Of a stretch of 64,000 nt of DNA, positions 18,192 to 28,289 are shown piece after piece. Within the stretch, counting starts at the first letter, position 1. Each line of letters begins with the position of its first letter. This DNA comes from Komagataeibacter saccharivorans (GTDB lineage Bacteria; Pseudomonadota; Alphaproteobacteria; Acetobacterales; Acetobacteraceae). The stretch covers positions 32,277-96,276 of the forward strand of contig NZ_NKTY01000011.1 of assembly GCF_003207825.1 (NCBI RefSeq), written 5' to 3'. The notes beneath the pieces were generated by a model, which was not told the origin of the DNA, did no database searches, and saw only the letters and a program-made list of their open reading frames with translations. A program made the position numbers and the translations under genes.

Positions 18192-20492
18192 ATGAGTGAG
18201 ACAGAACTGTCCCCATCAGCCCCGCCAGGCCGCGGGTTGCGGCTGGCGGTAGCCCTTGGCATGTCCGTTGGCCTTGGTGTGGGCGCGGAAGATGCGAATG
18301 CCGATGATGCCGCCCAGCCCGCAGCACCCGACAGCAGCATAAAACTGTCCGCCGTGCGCGTGGGCGGCCATGTGGAAGCCGGGGATGCGGACAATGAATC
18401 CGGCAATACCAATAGCGAGATCCTGCATATATCGCGCATGCCGGACAGCGTGCGTGACACGCCGCAGACCATTACCGTCGTGCCGCAGGAACTGATAAAG
18501 CAGCAGCGCGCCTTTACGCTGGATCAGGCGCTGGCGAATGTGCCGGGTATTACCCTGTCCACCGGTGAAGGGGCTGGCGGCCTGAATGGCGACCAGTTCC
18601 GCATTCGCGGCCTGCAGGCGCGACAGGACATCTATACTGATGGATTAAGGGATTTCGGCACCTATACACGCGATACGTTCAATACGGATAGTGTCGAGGT
18701 CATCAAGGGGCCTTCGGGCGAATATTTTGGCGCGGGTAATGTTGGTGGCGTCATCAACCAGAGCCAGAAACACGCCCATGCGGGCAACAGCTACAGCTAT
18801 GACCAGACCTTTGGCAGCGGCCCGTTATACCGGGGTGCGGGAGATATCAATTACCAGATCAATGATGACATGGCCATTCGCGTCAATGGCATGTACAACA
18901 AGCAGGACGTGGTTGACCGCAACAACGTGTCCTCCAACCGCTACGGTGCGGCGGTGGATTTTGGCGTGGGCCTGCGTAGCCGGACCTCGTGGCATCTGAC
19001 ATGGCAGTGGCTGAACAGCGACAGCAAGCCTGATTACGGTGTCAGCATGATTCAGGTCAACGGCATCTACCGCCCCATTACCGAATACGGTGTGGCGCGC
19101 AATACAAGCTATACGCGCAGCTTCGATTTTGACCGCTCCAACATCCATACGCTGACCTCCGCGCTGAAATCCGACATCACGCGATGGTTCACGCTGACCA
19201 ACGATACGCGGCTGAGCCTGTACGAGCGCGACTATACCGCCACCACGCCCGCCGCATGTTCGGGCGCGTGCGCCGCGGCCATCCTGGGTGGTGGCAATTA
19301 CGCCCTGCCCTACGGCGCGGGTGGTGGGGCCGCGTACCGGCAGCAGGGCTGGGGCGTGCAGAACGTCATCATGGGACGTGCGCGGTTCAAGACCGGCTTT
19401 GTCCATCATGACCTGAAGGCCGGGGTGGATATCAATTACGCCAGTGATTCACGCTGGCCGGGCAGCTTTACCAACCGCACCAACAACCAGACCATCCGCA
19501 ACCCGCAATATTCCTATCCGTCCACCTCCCTCACCTTTCCCGACAGCGGTTACGGCAATGCCAATGCGCGTGATCTGGGGCTGTTCCTGGCCGATCGCAT
19601 CCAGTTGACCCGGCAGCTTTCCCTGTTCGGTACCGCACGGTGGGATTCATTCAGCAGTTCGTATTACAGCCGCTCGACCGCAAGCCAGGGGCGCGCGGAA
19701 CAGAAATCTGATCGCTGGAGCCCGTCGGGCAGCATCATGTATTCGCCGCTGAAGACAACGTCCTTCTACTTCACCTTCGCGCGGTCGTACAAACCCGTTG
19801 GCACCGATGTGTCCTCCCTTGTCACAATCAAGCCGCAGGCGGGCGATGTGGCGCAGAAGGGTGTCAACCTGTCACCACAGCGCAGCGACCTGTTTGAAGT
19901 GGGCAACAAGACGGACTTCTTCCACAAACGTCTTGGCACCACGGTTGCGTTCTTCCAGATCAGCGAAAACAATTCGCAGTATTATGATGTCAATGGCGAT
20001 CTGGAAACCGGCTTTGCGGATTCCGGCAGTGGCCGCCGCATTCGTGGCGTGGAACTGAGCGCCAATGGCAAGATCACGCGCGACTGGCAGGTATTTGCTT
20101 CCTATTCCTACATGGATGGCCGGGTGACGCACAGCAACACCGGCGACAACGGCAAGGTCGCCCCCCAGGTGCCGCATAACAACATGTCGGTATGGAGTTC
20201 GTATGACCTGTCCCACCTGCTGCTGCGTCCCGACTGGGGAAGCCTGAAGGTTGGTGGTGGCGCACAGTATTCATCGGGCTACTGGGCCGGGCCGGATACG
20301 ACCAATACGGCACGCATGCCCTATACTTTCAACCTCAATGGCATGGTTTCGTGGGATTACCGTCATTACCGCGTATCGTTCAACGCCAATAACATTACCA
20401 ACCGGCTTAATTACGCCTCCTCCTTCTCCGGGTCGCGTGCGGTTCCTTCTCCCGGTCGCTACTTCATGGGTAATATTGGCGTAACATTCTGA
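18192..20492 (+). CDS. TonB-dependent siderophore receptor (Fiu/PiuA-like)
   Basis: Outer membrane ferric-siderophore receptor, 766 aa. Residues to about 40 form a signal peptide. The plug domain shows SVRDTPQTITVVPQELI, FTLDQALANVPGITLS, FRIRGLQARQDIYTDGLRD and VEVIKGPSGEYFGAGNVGGVIN. The 22-strand barrel ends YFMGNIGVTF with terminal Phe. AGGAGAG lies before the ATG and a Fur box about 90-105 nt upstream. The downstream Sel1, DUF4405 and PiuC genes make this the receptor of a catecholate-type uptake cluster; the ligand is not shown. Confidence 0.93.
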   Translation: MSETELSPSAPPGRGLRLAVALGMSVGLGVGAEDANADDAAQPAAPDSSIKLSAVRVGGHVEAGDADNESGNTNSEILHISRMPDSVRDTPQTITVVPQELIKQQRAFTLDQALANVPGITLSTGEGAGGLNGDQFRIRGLQARQDIYTDGLRDFGTYTRDTFNTDSVEVIKGPSGEYFGAGNVGGVINQSQKHAHAGNSYSYDQTFGSGPLYRGAGDINYQINDDMAIRVNGMYNKQDVVDRNNVSSNRYGAAVDFGVGLRSRTSWHLTWQWLNSDSKPDYGVSMIQVNGIYRPITEYGVARNTSYTRSFDFDRSNIHTLTSALKSDITRWFTLTNDTRLSLYERDYTATTPAACSGACAAAILGGGNYALPYGAGGGAAYRQQGWGVQNVIMGRARFKTGFVHHDLKAGVDINYASDSRWPGSFTNRTNNQTIRNPQYSYPSTSLTFPDSGYGNANARDLGLFLADRIQLTRQLSLFGTARWDSFSSSYYSRSTASQGRAEQKSDRWSPSGSIMYSPLKTTSFYFTFARSYKPVGTDVSSLVTIKPQAGDVAQKGVNLSPQRSDLFEVGNKTDFFHKRLGTTVAFFQISENNSQYYDVNGDLETGFADSGSGRRIRGVELSANGKITRDWQVFASYSYMDGRVTHSNTGDNGKVAPQVPHNNMSVWSSYDLSHLLLRPDWGSLKVGGGAQYSSGYWAGPDTTNTARMPYTFNLNGMVSWDYRHYRVSFNANNITNRLNYASSFSGSRAVPSPGRYFMGNIGVTF

Positions 20493-20555
20493 AACCCATA
20501 AAGTTTTGATTTATTGTCCCCTGCCCTTCATTGTCCTGACAACAACCGTGCCCCC

Positions 20556-21278
20556 ATGACCGAAGACATGAAACGTGCAAATAAAAACAGCACAACACAC
20601 GACACGACCGGCAATGCGCCGTGTGAGCCGGTGGCGCTGGTGGATGTTCAGCTCATGCTGGGGCAGGTCCATCTGAACAACGGCAACATGGCGGATGCCT
20701 TCAGCATGTTCGAGGTCGCGGCCCGCAGTGGTGATCCGCGCGCCCTGAACATGCTGGGCCGCGCGTTTGAACGTGGCTGGAGCGTATCGCGCAACCCGGC
20801 CACTGCCGCCATGTATTTTGCACAGGCGGCACGGTGCGGCGATGGCTGGGCCATGTTCAACCTTGCCGATCTGTATCTGGCGGGCGACGGTGTGGCCGCT
20901 GATCCGCACCGGGCCTGCGCCCTGTATGTGGCGGCGGCGCGTAACGGGGTGGCCAAGGCATTCAACATGCTGGGCATCATGGTGGAAGACGGCGTGATGC
21001 CCCATGCGCAGGTGGATGCGGCCGCCACATTTTTTCATGCCGCCGCCATGGCCGGTGACTGCTGGGGGTGTCTCAATCTGGGGCGTGTCCATCTTGCAGC
21101 GCGGGACGTGCCCGCAGCACTGACATGGCTGGAAAAGGCGCTTGAACTGGGTTTTGCGGACGTATTCCGTGCGGTCGAAACCCTTCTGGCCGGGTCTGAC
21201 GACCCGCGCCTGCGTCGTGTGGCACAGGATGCGCGCAGGCGGTTATGTGACGGCACGCATTCCAGACCAGCAGCATAA
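20556..21278 (+). CDS. Sel1-repeat protein
   Basis: About 240 aa of alpha-helical Sel1/TPR-like repeats, for example DPRALNMLGRAFERGWSVSRNPATAA, DGWAMFNLADLYLAGDGVAADPHRA and AKAFNMLGIMVEDG. No signal peptide is visible, so it is probably cytoplasmic and mediates protein contacts. Start uncertain: ATG 20556 or 20568, with TTG 20514 also in frame and no strong ribosome site. It lies between the siderophore receptor and the DUF4405 and PiuC genes; Sel1 proteins are commonly found next to piuC in proteobacteria (known pattern, role unknown). Confidence 0.85.
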   Translation: MTEDMKRANKNSTTHDTTGNAPCEPVALVDVQLMLGQVHLNNGNMADAFSMFEVAARSGDPRALNMLGRAFERGWSVSRNPATAAMYFAQAARCGDGWAMFNLADLYLAGDGVAADPHRACALYVAAARNGVAKAFNMLGIMVEDGVMPHAQVDAAATFFHAAAMAGDCWGCLNLGRVHLAARDVPAALTWLEKALELGFADVFRAVETLLAGSDDPRLRRVAQDARRRLCDGTHSRPAA

Positions 21279-21302
21279 AGCGATAACAGGACAGCATTAC
21301 AT

Positions 21303-21818
21303 ATGAACCGCTTCGTAAAAAAATACGCGACCCCGTTTGTTACGGGTTTCTTTGTCATTTCCGCCGTTTCGGGCACGGCCCTGTTCTTTCACTGGCAGCC
21401 CGGCCTGTTCCATTCCATGCATGCCTGGCTGAGCATGGTGCTGCTTGTGCCGTTCGTGCTGCATATGTGGCGTAACTGGCCGCAGTTTCTTGGATATTTC
21501 CGCAGCCGGACCATGCTGGTGGCCTGTGGGATTTCGGTGCTGGCGGCTGTGGCTTTCATGGTCACGACCGGGCATCGTGGCGGCAATCCGGCGCAGCGTC
21601 TGTTTCCCATCCTGACGCATGCCCCGCTGACCGCTCTGGCGCCCCTGCTGCATGCCACGCCGGATGAACTGGCCGCGCGGTTGACCCATACGGGATATGC
21701 CGTGCGCTCCACTGACGAAACACTGGATGAAATCGCTTCCGCCGCCGGACAGAAATCCAACGATGTCCTGCTGAAGATCCTGCCGCAGCATGGCGGTGGT
21801 GGTGGAAGGCACCGATAA
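21303..21818 (+). CDS. DUF4405-like membrane protein
   Basis: 171 aa with three hydrophobic segments in the first half (FVTGFFVISAVSGTALFF, WLSMVLLVPFVLHMWRNW, LVACGISVLAAVAFMV) and a soluble C-terminal part. Histidines in the second helix (SMHAWLSM, VLHMWRNW) are spaced like the haem ligands of cytochrome-b-type four-helix proteins, so a membrane electron-transfer role is conceivable (inference). The gene begins 24 nt after the Sel1 gene and ends 31 nt before the piuC start. The C-terminus is a Gly/His/Arg tail. Confidence 0.75.
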   Translation: MNRFVKKYATPFVTGFFVISAVSGTALFFHWQPGLFHSMHAWLSMVLLVPFVLHMWRNWPQFLGYFRSRTMLVACGISVLAAVAFMVTTGHRGGNPAQRLFPILTHAPLTALAPLLHATPDELAARLTHTGYAVRSTDETLDEIASAAGQKSNDVLLKILPQHGGGGGRHR

Positions 21819-21849
21819 TGCTGTTTTACCCAAAGACGCGGAACATATC

Positions 21850-22533
21850 ATGCTGATCCATATTGCCGGGGTGCTGAGTGCGGCGGAAGTGGCTTACTGT
21901 CGCGCCCTGCTGGAAAAATCGCAGTGGGTCGATGGCAGGGTTACGGCGGGCGACCAGTCCGCCAAGGCCAAATTCAACCTCCAGATCCCGCAGGACAGTG
22001 CGGAGGGACGCGAGCTGGCCGATCTGGTCCTGCAGGCATTGGGACGGAACGCGCTGTTCAACAGTGCTGCCCTGCCGCTGCGTGTCTTTCCGCCGCTGTT
22101 CAACCGTTATGATGCGGGCATGTGTTTCAATACCCATGTGGACAATGCCATCCGTCCCCTGCCCGGCACGGGGTTCCGGTTCCGCACCGATGTATCATCC
22201 ACCCTGTTCCTGAGCGAACTTGATGAATATGACGGCGGTGAACTGATTATTCAGGACACGTATGGCACCCAGAAAATACGCTGCCCGGCGGGGGACATGG
22301 TGCTTTATCCCGCAAGCAGCCTGCATAGCGTGAGCACGGTTACACGGGGCAGTCGCTGGGCATCCTTTTTCTGGTCGCAGTCCATGGTGCGCGACGATAC
22401 GCAACGCACGCTGCTGTATCAGTTTGATCGCTCGATTATCGAAACGCGCCAGTCCCTGCCCGACGACCATCCGGCCGTACTGGGTCTGACAGCCACGTAC
22501 CACAACCTGATCCGCCGGTGGGCGGAGCTGTAA
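21850..22533 (+). CDS. piuC: Fe2+/2-oxoglutarate dioxygenase PiuC (PKHD hydroxylase)
   Basis: Iron- and 2-oxoglutarate-dependent oxygenase, 227 aa, matching the PiuC/YbiX family. The facial triad is visible as His96 and Asp98 in CFNTHVDNA and His159 in SSLHSVSTV, with Arg169 (RGSRW) to bind 2-oxoglutarate. ATG 21850 gives the normal N-terminus (MLIHIAGVLS); the frame extends upstream to 21790. It closes the receptor-Sel1-DUF4405 cluster. PiuC proteins are iron-regulated partners of catechol siderophore receptors; the substrate is still unclear. Confidence 0.92.
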   Translation: MLIHIAGVLSAAEVAYCRALLEKSQWVDGRVTAGDQSAKAKFNLQIPQDSAEGRELADLVLQALGRNALFNSAALPLRVFPPLFNRYDAGMCFNTHVDNAIRPLPGTGFRFRTDVSSTLFLSELDEYDGGELIIQDTYGTQKIRCPAGDMVLYPASSLHSVSTVTRGSRWASFFWSQSMVRDDTQRTLLYQFDRSIIETRQSLPDDHPAVLGLTATYHNLIRRWAEL

Positions 22534-22820
22534 GGCGTAATACCCCCTGCAACCGGGAAGTGTGCCAGTGCGTTACCGCGCAGAAGGACCGTGCCTGCCG
22601 CCCGCGCAATGCAGGCGTATGGTCCGGCAATCCAGCAGACAGGGGAAGATACCGGATTTCCATTGCTACGTAATAACCTGCACCGGAAGCGACGTTACGT
22701 AATGCGCGGACCCACGCATAAAAAAGCCGTTATTTCCGGGCATGGTAAGATCATTGTTTTTCAGGATTGTAGATGCCTTTCTCAATGAAGCTGCATATTG
22801 AATTCGGACTGGAACGATAC

Positions 22821-23261
22821 ATGAAAACCACATCCCTCATCGCTATGGGGACAGCCTGCCTGCTGGGCATGGCATCACCTTCCTACGCCCAGCAGGGGCC
22901 GAATGGACCTGGCGGCCCCGGTGGTCCCGGTGGCGGCGGACCGCAGGGCCAGCAGCATGGGCCGCAACAGGGACCGCGTGGTGGTGGTGGACATGGCCGT
23001 CCCATGCGTAATGCGCCCCCATCCCGTGGCGGTTACGACAATGTTGACATGAACCGGGTATGGCATCGGGGCGACCGTTACGATGGTCCGCGCAACAGTC
23101 GCTGGGTTGTCAATAACTGGCAGTCCTATCGCGGTCTTTCCGCCCCGCCGCCGGGTTATCAGTGGATGCGTTACGGTAACCAGTACCTGCTTACGGCCGT
23201 GGCGACCGGCGTGATTGCCGGTGTGGTCAGCGCCACGATCGCGTCCCCGATGATGCGGTGA
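22821..23261 (+). CDS. RcnB-like periplasmic protein
   Basis: 146 aa with a clear signal peptide (LIAMGTACLLGMASPSYAQ). The mature protein starts with a Gly/Pro/Gln/His-rich low-complexity arm, then a compact domain RGDRYDGPRNSRWVVNNWQSYRGLSAPPPGYQWMRYGNQYLLTAVATGVI typical of the RcnB family (nickel/cobalt homeostasis in Escherichia coli), ending with a hydrophobic helix. The start at 22821 is chosen because the signal peptide begins there. Its metal role here is an inference. Confidence 0.78.
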   Translation: MKTTSLIAMGTACLLGMASPSYAQQGPNGPGGPGGPGGGGPQGQQHGPQQGPRGGGGHGRPMRNAPPSRGGYDNVDMNRVWHRGDRYDGPRNSRWVVNNWQSYRGLSAPPPGYQWMRYGNQYLLTAVATGVIAGVVSATIASPMMR

Positions 23262-23803
23262 CAAAAGCATCATCCTTTTACGTTTTCGATACGCTGTGAC
23301 ACCATCGGCTTTGCCGGTCATATCGTGAATGAAATGGGCGCTGGGGGGCGAACGTGAAACGGCAGCATCCCCCGGCGTCCGGCCGGTTTTCCGGGATGGG
23401 CAGGTATTTCATATCCCCATACTGAACCGGGGTATTCCTGCAAGGCATGGATGATGCCCAACGGACCGGTTTTGTGTGTGCCCCTTTTGGAAAGGAGCAC
23501 TGAAGCCAATTTTTCTGCATGACTTCACATGCCCGTTGTGTATGTGCCTTTCTAGGCATTTATACCTATAAATAATAGTGTTGTATTTTTCTATACAATA
23601 TCATAACTGTGCATATGTAGTGAATTATTATAAAATACACAATAAATATTCATAATATTAAAAATTACAGTGTGGTCTGTTGCTTTCGATAATATTCCTT
23701 TGGGCTTCCTGTCACGTCAGACTTTCAACAGGCTGATAAAATTTCCTTACACCATTCAATATAGCATATTGCATATTTGTGGGGGATGGGATTGAGTAAC
23801 CTT
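23262..23803. other. AT-rich leader upstream of mntH
   Basis: No gene is seen. Bases from about 23560 to 23760 are strikingly AT-rich for this genome and hold many TATAAT-like hexamers. A tandem GCATATT-GCATATT (about 23764-23777) lies just before the mntH start and could be a metalloregulator site; it is not a clean Fur, Mur or MntR palindrome. Confidence 0.4.
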
Positions 23804-25168
23804 ATGTCACGCCCTGAACCCGCCCTGTCCCCTACCCCAAAATCCGCATGGCGTTTCGCCAGTGATGCGCAGGCCGACACCAACAGCCTGCCCGGCGCAT
23901 TCGCCAGCGTGCAGGTTCCCGGTGCCGGTGCATCATGGCTGCGGCGGTTCCTTGCCTTTGTGGGGCCGGGTTACATGGTTTCCGTGGGGTATATGGACCC
24001 CGGTAACTGGGCGACGGATCTGCAGGGTGGGGCGCAGTTTGGCTATACGCTGCTTACCGTCATTCTGCTGTCGAACTTCATGGCGATCATCCTGCAGTCG
24101 CTTGCGGCCCGTCTGGGCATTGCAACGGGGCGCGATCTGGCACAGGCATGTCGGGACCATTTCCCGCCTGCCGTCAATATCGTGCTGTGGCTGGCCTGCG
24201 AACTGGCCATTATTGCCTGCGACCTGGCGGAAGTGATCGGCACGGCGGTCGCCCTGCACCTTCTGTTTGACATACCGCTGCTGGCGGGGGCCATCATTTC
24301 CGCGCTGGATGCCTTTCTGGCGTTATATCTCATGAACCGGGGCTTCCGTTATCTGGAAGCGTTCGTCATCGGCCTGCTTGCGACTGTTGCCCTATGCTTC
24401 GCGGTGGAGGTCGTGGCGGCACAGCCCCCGGTGGCGGCCATACTGAAGGGTTTTCTTCCCTCCACCGAAATCATGACCAACAGCCAGATGCTCTATATTG
24501 CAATCGGCATCATCGGGGCGACGGTCATGCCCCATAACCTCTATCTTCATTCATCCATCGTCCAGACGCGCGCGTTCGAACGTACGTCGTCCGGCCGCAG
24601 GGAGGCGATCCGCTGGGCCACATGGGACAGCACCATCGCCCTTATGCTGGCGCTGTTCATCAATGCCGCAATCCTGATTGTGGCCGCCGCCGCCTTTCAC
24701 ACATCGGGTCATCAGGACATAGCGGAAATCGAGGATGCGTATCGCCTGCTTTCCCCCCTTCTGGGCCTTGGCGTGGCGTCTACCCTGTTTGCCGTCGCCC
24801 TGCTGGCGGCAGGCACCAATTCCACCGTGACCGGCACGCTGGCGGGTCAGATCATTATGGAAGGTTTCCTGCGTCTGACCATTCCGCACTGGGCACGGCG
24901 ACTGCTTACGCGCGGGCTGGCGATCATTCCGGTGGTGGCCGTTACGGCGCTGTATGGCAACCGGGGCGTGGGGGAACTGCTTCTGCTCAGTCAGGTGGTC
25001 CTGTCCATGCAACTGCCATTCGCGGTTATTCCGCTGCTTATGTTCGTGACCGACCGGGGCAAGATGGGGGAATTCGTGATCTCCCGCCGCATGACCGTGC
25101 TGGCATGGGCGGTGGCGATCATCATTCTGCTGCTGAATGGCAAACTGCTGTTTGATGCAATTGCCTGA
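23804..25168 (+). CDS. mntH: Nramp Mn2+/Fe2+ transporter MntH
   Basis: Proton-coupled divalent metal importer of the inner membrane, about 454 aa with eleven or so helices. The first-helix motif DPGNW (Asp65-Asn68) and the sixth-helix [10 protein letters not shown] carry the metal-binding residues of the Nramp family. ATG 23804 follows GGATTGAG; GTG 23777 and ATG 23786 are in frame but have the purine run too close. The N-terminal 45 residues are polar and may be cytoplasmic. The AT-rich upstream region suggests strong, regulated transcription. Confidence 0.95.
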   Translation: MSRPEPALSPTPKSAWRFASDAQADTNSLPGAFASVQVPGAGASWLRRFLAFVGPGYMVSVGYMDPGNWATDLQGGAQFGYTLLTVILLSNFMAIILQSLAARLGIATGRDLAQACRDHFPPAVNIVLWLACELAIIACDLAEVIGTAVALHLLFDIPLLAGAIISALDAFLALYLMNRGFRYLEAFVIGLLATVALCFAVEVVAAQPPVAAILKGFLPSTEIMTNSQMLYIAIGIIGATVMPHNLYLHSSIVQTRAFERTSSGRREAIRWATWDSTIALMLALFINAAILIVAAAAFHTSGHQDIAEIEDAYRLLSPLLGLGVASTLFAVALLAAGTNSTVTGTLAGQIIMEGFLRLTIPHWARRLLTRGLAIIPVVAVTALYGNRGVGELLLLSQVVLSMQLPFAVIPLLMFVTDRGKMGEFVISRRMTVLAWAVAIIILLLNGKLLFDAIA

Positions 25169-25517
25169 AGCTGCGGGAATGCTGCGTCTCTTCAGGGCAT
25201 AAGATAATCCATTCAGCGTCTGCCATGGCTTTGGGTTGTGATGCCGCTTCAGCGCAATTGTGGATTGCTTTTGGCCCTTCCGAACGGGCTGGCCGGAAAC
25301 GGGCATGTGTGCCTGCAAGTTATCAAGGAGCTTTTGGTGTGATGCCGACCCTTCCCTGTCAGCGAAGCACTGACCATCGAACTGCGCCTTGCCGCAAGGT
25401 GGCTGCTGGGTAACCAGCGGGTACGGACCGCGCCTTCTGGCTGCTCGCCCGTTATGGGATGAGCGAACAGCCATGCGTGTCACAAGAATGCAAAGACGGA
25501 GGTGGGTAACGCCCTTT
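25169..25517. other. Intergenic stretch between convergent mntH and mscS-like genes
   Basis: About 350 nt with no supported gene; short frames lack ribosome sites and known motifs, and no strong hairpin was seen. Confidence 0.4.
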
Positions 25518-27932
25518 CTACGCCTTTGCCTGTGGTGTTGCGCTGTCTGGCCGCGTGGGGGTTATGTTGACGTGCAATCCATCGTCGCCGGGGCCGTTCC
25601 CCAGCAGGTTGAGGAAACTGGGTACCGGGAACCTGATGCCTTCTTCATTCATGCGTACCGCAACACGGGCATAATATTCCCGGTAGACGGTCCATTTTGA
25701 TCCCGGTGCCGTGCGGACGGAGCCAAGGAAGCGCGCGCCATTGCCGTCCGCCTGCTCTATGCCCAGAAATGAAAACCCGGACATGATAAGATGGCCAAAG
25801 CGCGGGGTCTGGCGCATCTTTTCCAGCTCTTCGTGAAATATATCGGTAAGCTGCTTCGTATCCTGCGTCAGATCGATCATGAGATCGACAACGACCAGAT
25901 TATAATCGCGGGAGGTATTGGCGATGGACGATACCTCCGAAAACGGGATGATATGCAGGTCCCCATTGATCGAACGCAACCGCAGCGTGCGGATGGACAG
26001 ATGTTCCACCGTGCCCGATATGCCCCCGGCAGTAACCCAGTCGCCCACCTGGATCGCATTTTCCACCAGCATGAAGAAGCCGGTGATGAAGTCCTTGACC
26101 AGACTCTGCGCGCCAAAGGCGATCGCCGCGCCCATGATACCCGCGCCGGTCAGCAGCGGTGCGACATTGATGCCGATCTGGGACAGCGTCGTGACCGCCA
26201 CGATAATGATGATGACGGCCAGCAGCACGGTCTTGATAATGGGCAGCACCGTGCGCAGGCGGCTGGCGCGTCCTTCCTGTGACGAGTTTTCAAAGTGTGT
26301 GATCTGCCGTTCAAGGGCGGCGTTTGCGACCTCCCATATCAGGATGGCGACCGTATAGGCGACAATCATGGACAGGATCGCGCCAATGATTTTCGGTCCC
26401 AGCCGTCCATAGAAAAAGAAATGGATGGCAGGTAGGCCAAGCGCCTGGAAAAACAGGATCGTGGTCGTGAAAAACAGCAGGAAAGACAGTAGCTTGCGCG
26501 ATGCCGGGTAATAGTAGTCAACCCGCGCCTGTAACCCCGGATAGCGGGCTTCCAGCGCGGGCGAGATGTGGAACAGCCGGTTCTGCAGGTTATACAGCAC
26601 GACGGATACCACGCGCGACAGGATCACCACGGCGGTAGTCAGGATGACCGTGCGGATGATCCACGCATACCCCCCCTGAATATGGGTCGCCCAGATCAGC
26701 CACAACGCGAAGTTGAAGAACATTGCCGGAATCCACCACAGGTAGACCATCCGGCCCATAAACATCCAGAACGGCTGCTTGCGCAGGCGTGCGGGTGGTT
26801 GCAGGCTTAGCGCGACATGGGCGCGCACACGCCATGTAAACAGGGCCACCAGCACATGTTCAACCAGCACCACGCTGCGGATGATCGCCTCCGTCCCGCG
26901 CGCGGGCATGTCAAACACCCCGCCCAGCGTGGAAAGGCACACCACAACCGATGGCGCGGCCACCAGAAAGTTCAGCCAGCGCGTGACCATGAACGCGGTC
27001 TGGTTACTTGCGCTGCAAAGCCGGATGGCGGGCGAATGGGGAACGAACAGTGTTTCCATCAACAGATAGACAACGCGCGCGACGACATAAGCGTTGGTCA
27101 GGGTGATCGTGACCATTTCCGCCTGATGGGTGGTGGTCAGCAGATAGGCGAAACTGGACCCCAGTGCGAAGAACAGGCCGACGGGCAGCAGTTTGATCAG
27201 CAGGTGCAGCAGTGAAAAGGGAATGCGGGCCAGCAGGCGCAATGTGGCGTGCTGTGCCTGCATGTCGTGCTGCTGGGCCTGCTGGGCAAGCTGTTCGTCG
27301 CTTGCCTGCGTCGGGCCGGTTGCAGGCGGTGGCGCGTCAGGCTGCGCCGGGGTGGACGCATCGGGCAGGTTCAGGCGACGTTCGGTCGCAACCGCCCGTT
27401 CCGTCACTTTCAGCAGCGGCCTGCGCAGCAGCATGGAAAAACCACGTTCCGCCGCCAGCGCCAGTAACAGGATCAGCGTGGCCCGCCCCACGGCATCCAG
27501 CAGGATCGAACGTGACTGCGGGTCGGCAAAAATCGTATGGGTCCAGTGCGCCACGAACACCAGATCGCCAAACAGGGCCACAAAATGCTGTGCCTGCACC
27601 AACAGTCTGGACCGCAGCGATGTCACGTCCTGCACCAGATCGCTGCCAAGGCTGTCTGGCTGGACTGATACTTCATCCGCCTTTGCCGGGGCCGTGGCGT
27701 GCGGTGTGGGTGCCGCGACCGGGGCGGTGGTCGGCAACTGTGCGGCGATGGCAGCAAGGGTATTCTGGAATTCCGCGCGTTTTGCCGGGTCATTGATGAC
27801 GTCCAGCACCTGTCGGGCCTGTTCTTGGGTCATGCCCTGCGCCGGTTGCGTATCCGCCGCCCTGGCGTGGCCCGACAGGGTTGCGGTACAGAACAGCAGT
27901 AATCCGAAAATGGCTATGCGCATCATGACCAT
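25518..27932 (-). CDS. Large mechanosensitive channel, MscS family
   Basis: About 804 aa with a signal peptide (MRIAIFGLLLFCTATLSGHARA), an Ala/Thr/Pro/Gln-rich periplasmic domain, around nine to eleven membrane helices and a C-terminal MscS core. The pore region reads LLTGAGIMGAAIAFGAQSLVKDFITGFFMLVENAIQVGDWV, followed by the beta domain GTVEHLSIRTLRLRSINGDLHIIPFSEV. It resembles the larger YbdG/MscM-like members and should release solutes on hypo-osmotic shock. ATGs at 27932, 27926 and 27923 are all possible starts. Confidence 0.92.
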   Translation of the reverse strand: MVMMRIAIFGLLLFCTATLSGHARAADTQPAQGMTQEQARQVLDVINDPAKRAEFQNTLAAIAAQLPTTAPVAAPTPHATAPAKADEVSVQPDSLGSDLVQDVTSLRSRLLVQAQHFVALFGDLVFVAHWTHTIFADPQSRSILLDAVGRATLILLLALAAERGFSMLLRRPLLKVTERAVATERRLNLPDASTPAQPDAPPPATGPTQASDEQLAQQAQQHDMQAQHATLRLLARIPFSLLHLLIKLLPVGLFFALGSSFAYLLTTTHQAEMVTITLTNAYVVARVVYLLMETLFVPHSPAIRLCSASNQTAFMVTRWLNFLVAAPSVVVCLSTLGGVFDMPARGTEAIIRSVVLVEHVLVALFTWRVRAHVALSLQPPARLRKQPFWMFMGRMVYLWWIPAMFFNFALWLIWATHIQGGYAWIIRTVILTTAVVILSRVVSVVLYNLQNRLFHISPALEARYPGLQARVDYYYPASRKLLSFLLFFTTTILFFQALGLPAIHFFFYGRLGPKIIGAILSMIVAYTVAILIWEVANAALERQITHFENSSQEGRASRLRTVLPIIKTVLLAVIIIIVAVTTLSQIGINVAPLLTGAGIMGAAIAFGAQSLVKDFITGFFMLVENAIQVGDWVTAGGISGTVEHLSIRTLRLRSINGDLHIIPFSEVSSIANTSRDYNLVVVDLMIDLTQDTKQLTDIFHEELEKMRQTPRFGHLIMSGFSFLGIEQADGNGARFLGSVRTAPGSKWTVYREYYARVAVRMNEEGIRFPVPSFLNLLGNGPGDDGLHVNITPTRPDSATPQAKA

Positions 27933-28289
27933 CGGGCTGGTCAACCGGCCTGCCCCCGTCTGGCAGGTATTCGTAAAATGGCGCATTCCTTGATATTCCG
28001 TCCCGACTGCTGAAATCTGCCCCATGCAATGTAAATCCGGCATGCCGACATGCCATTCCATACGGGGCATCCAGTTTATCGCAGACAGGGCCGCAAAAGC
28101 GCAGATCGCGGGAAGCCGATCTGATATGCAATAAAATGCTCTACCGTTTTCTGATATTCTTTAAATATCTGTATTTTACTGGTATGTATTGGTTGGTTGA
28201 AATAAGATATATGTATAAATTATATATATGCTTATTTCATTATTTTATGAATAAATGATCGGGAGAACACCAGCCGGAGACCGCTGGTG
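27933..28289. other. Intergenic stretch, AT-rich in its right half
   Basis: Between the channel start and an unknown gene. Bases about 28130-28255 are very AT-rich, with TATAAATTATATATA-like runs, in contrast to the GC-rich flanks; probably promoter DNA. No gene supported. Confidence 0.4.

Noticed and set aside
24551..25483. 310-codon minus-strand frame over the mntH end
   Set aside because: Low-complexity Gln/His-rich product antisense to a certain transporter gene.
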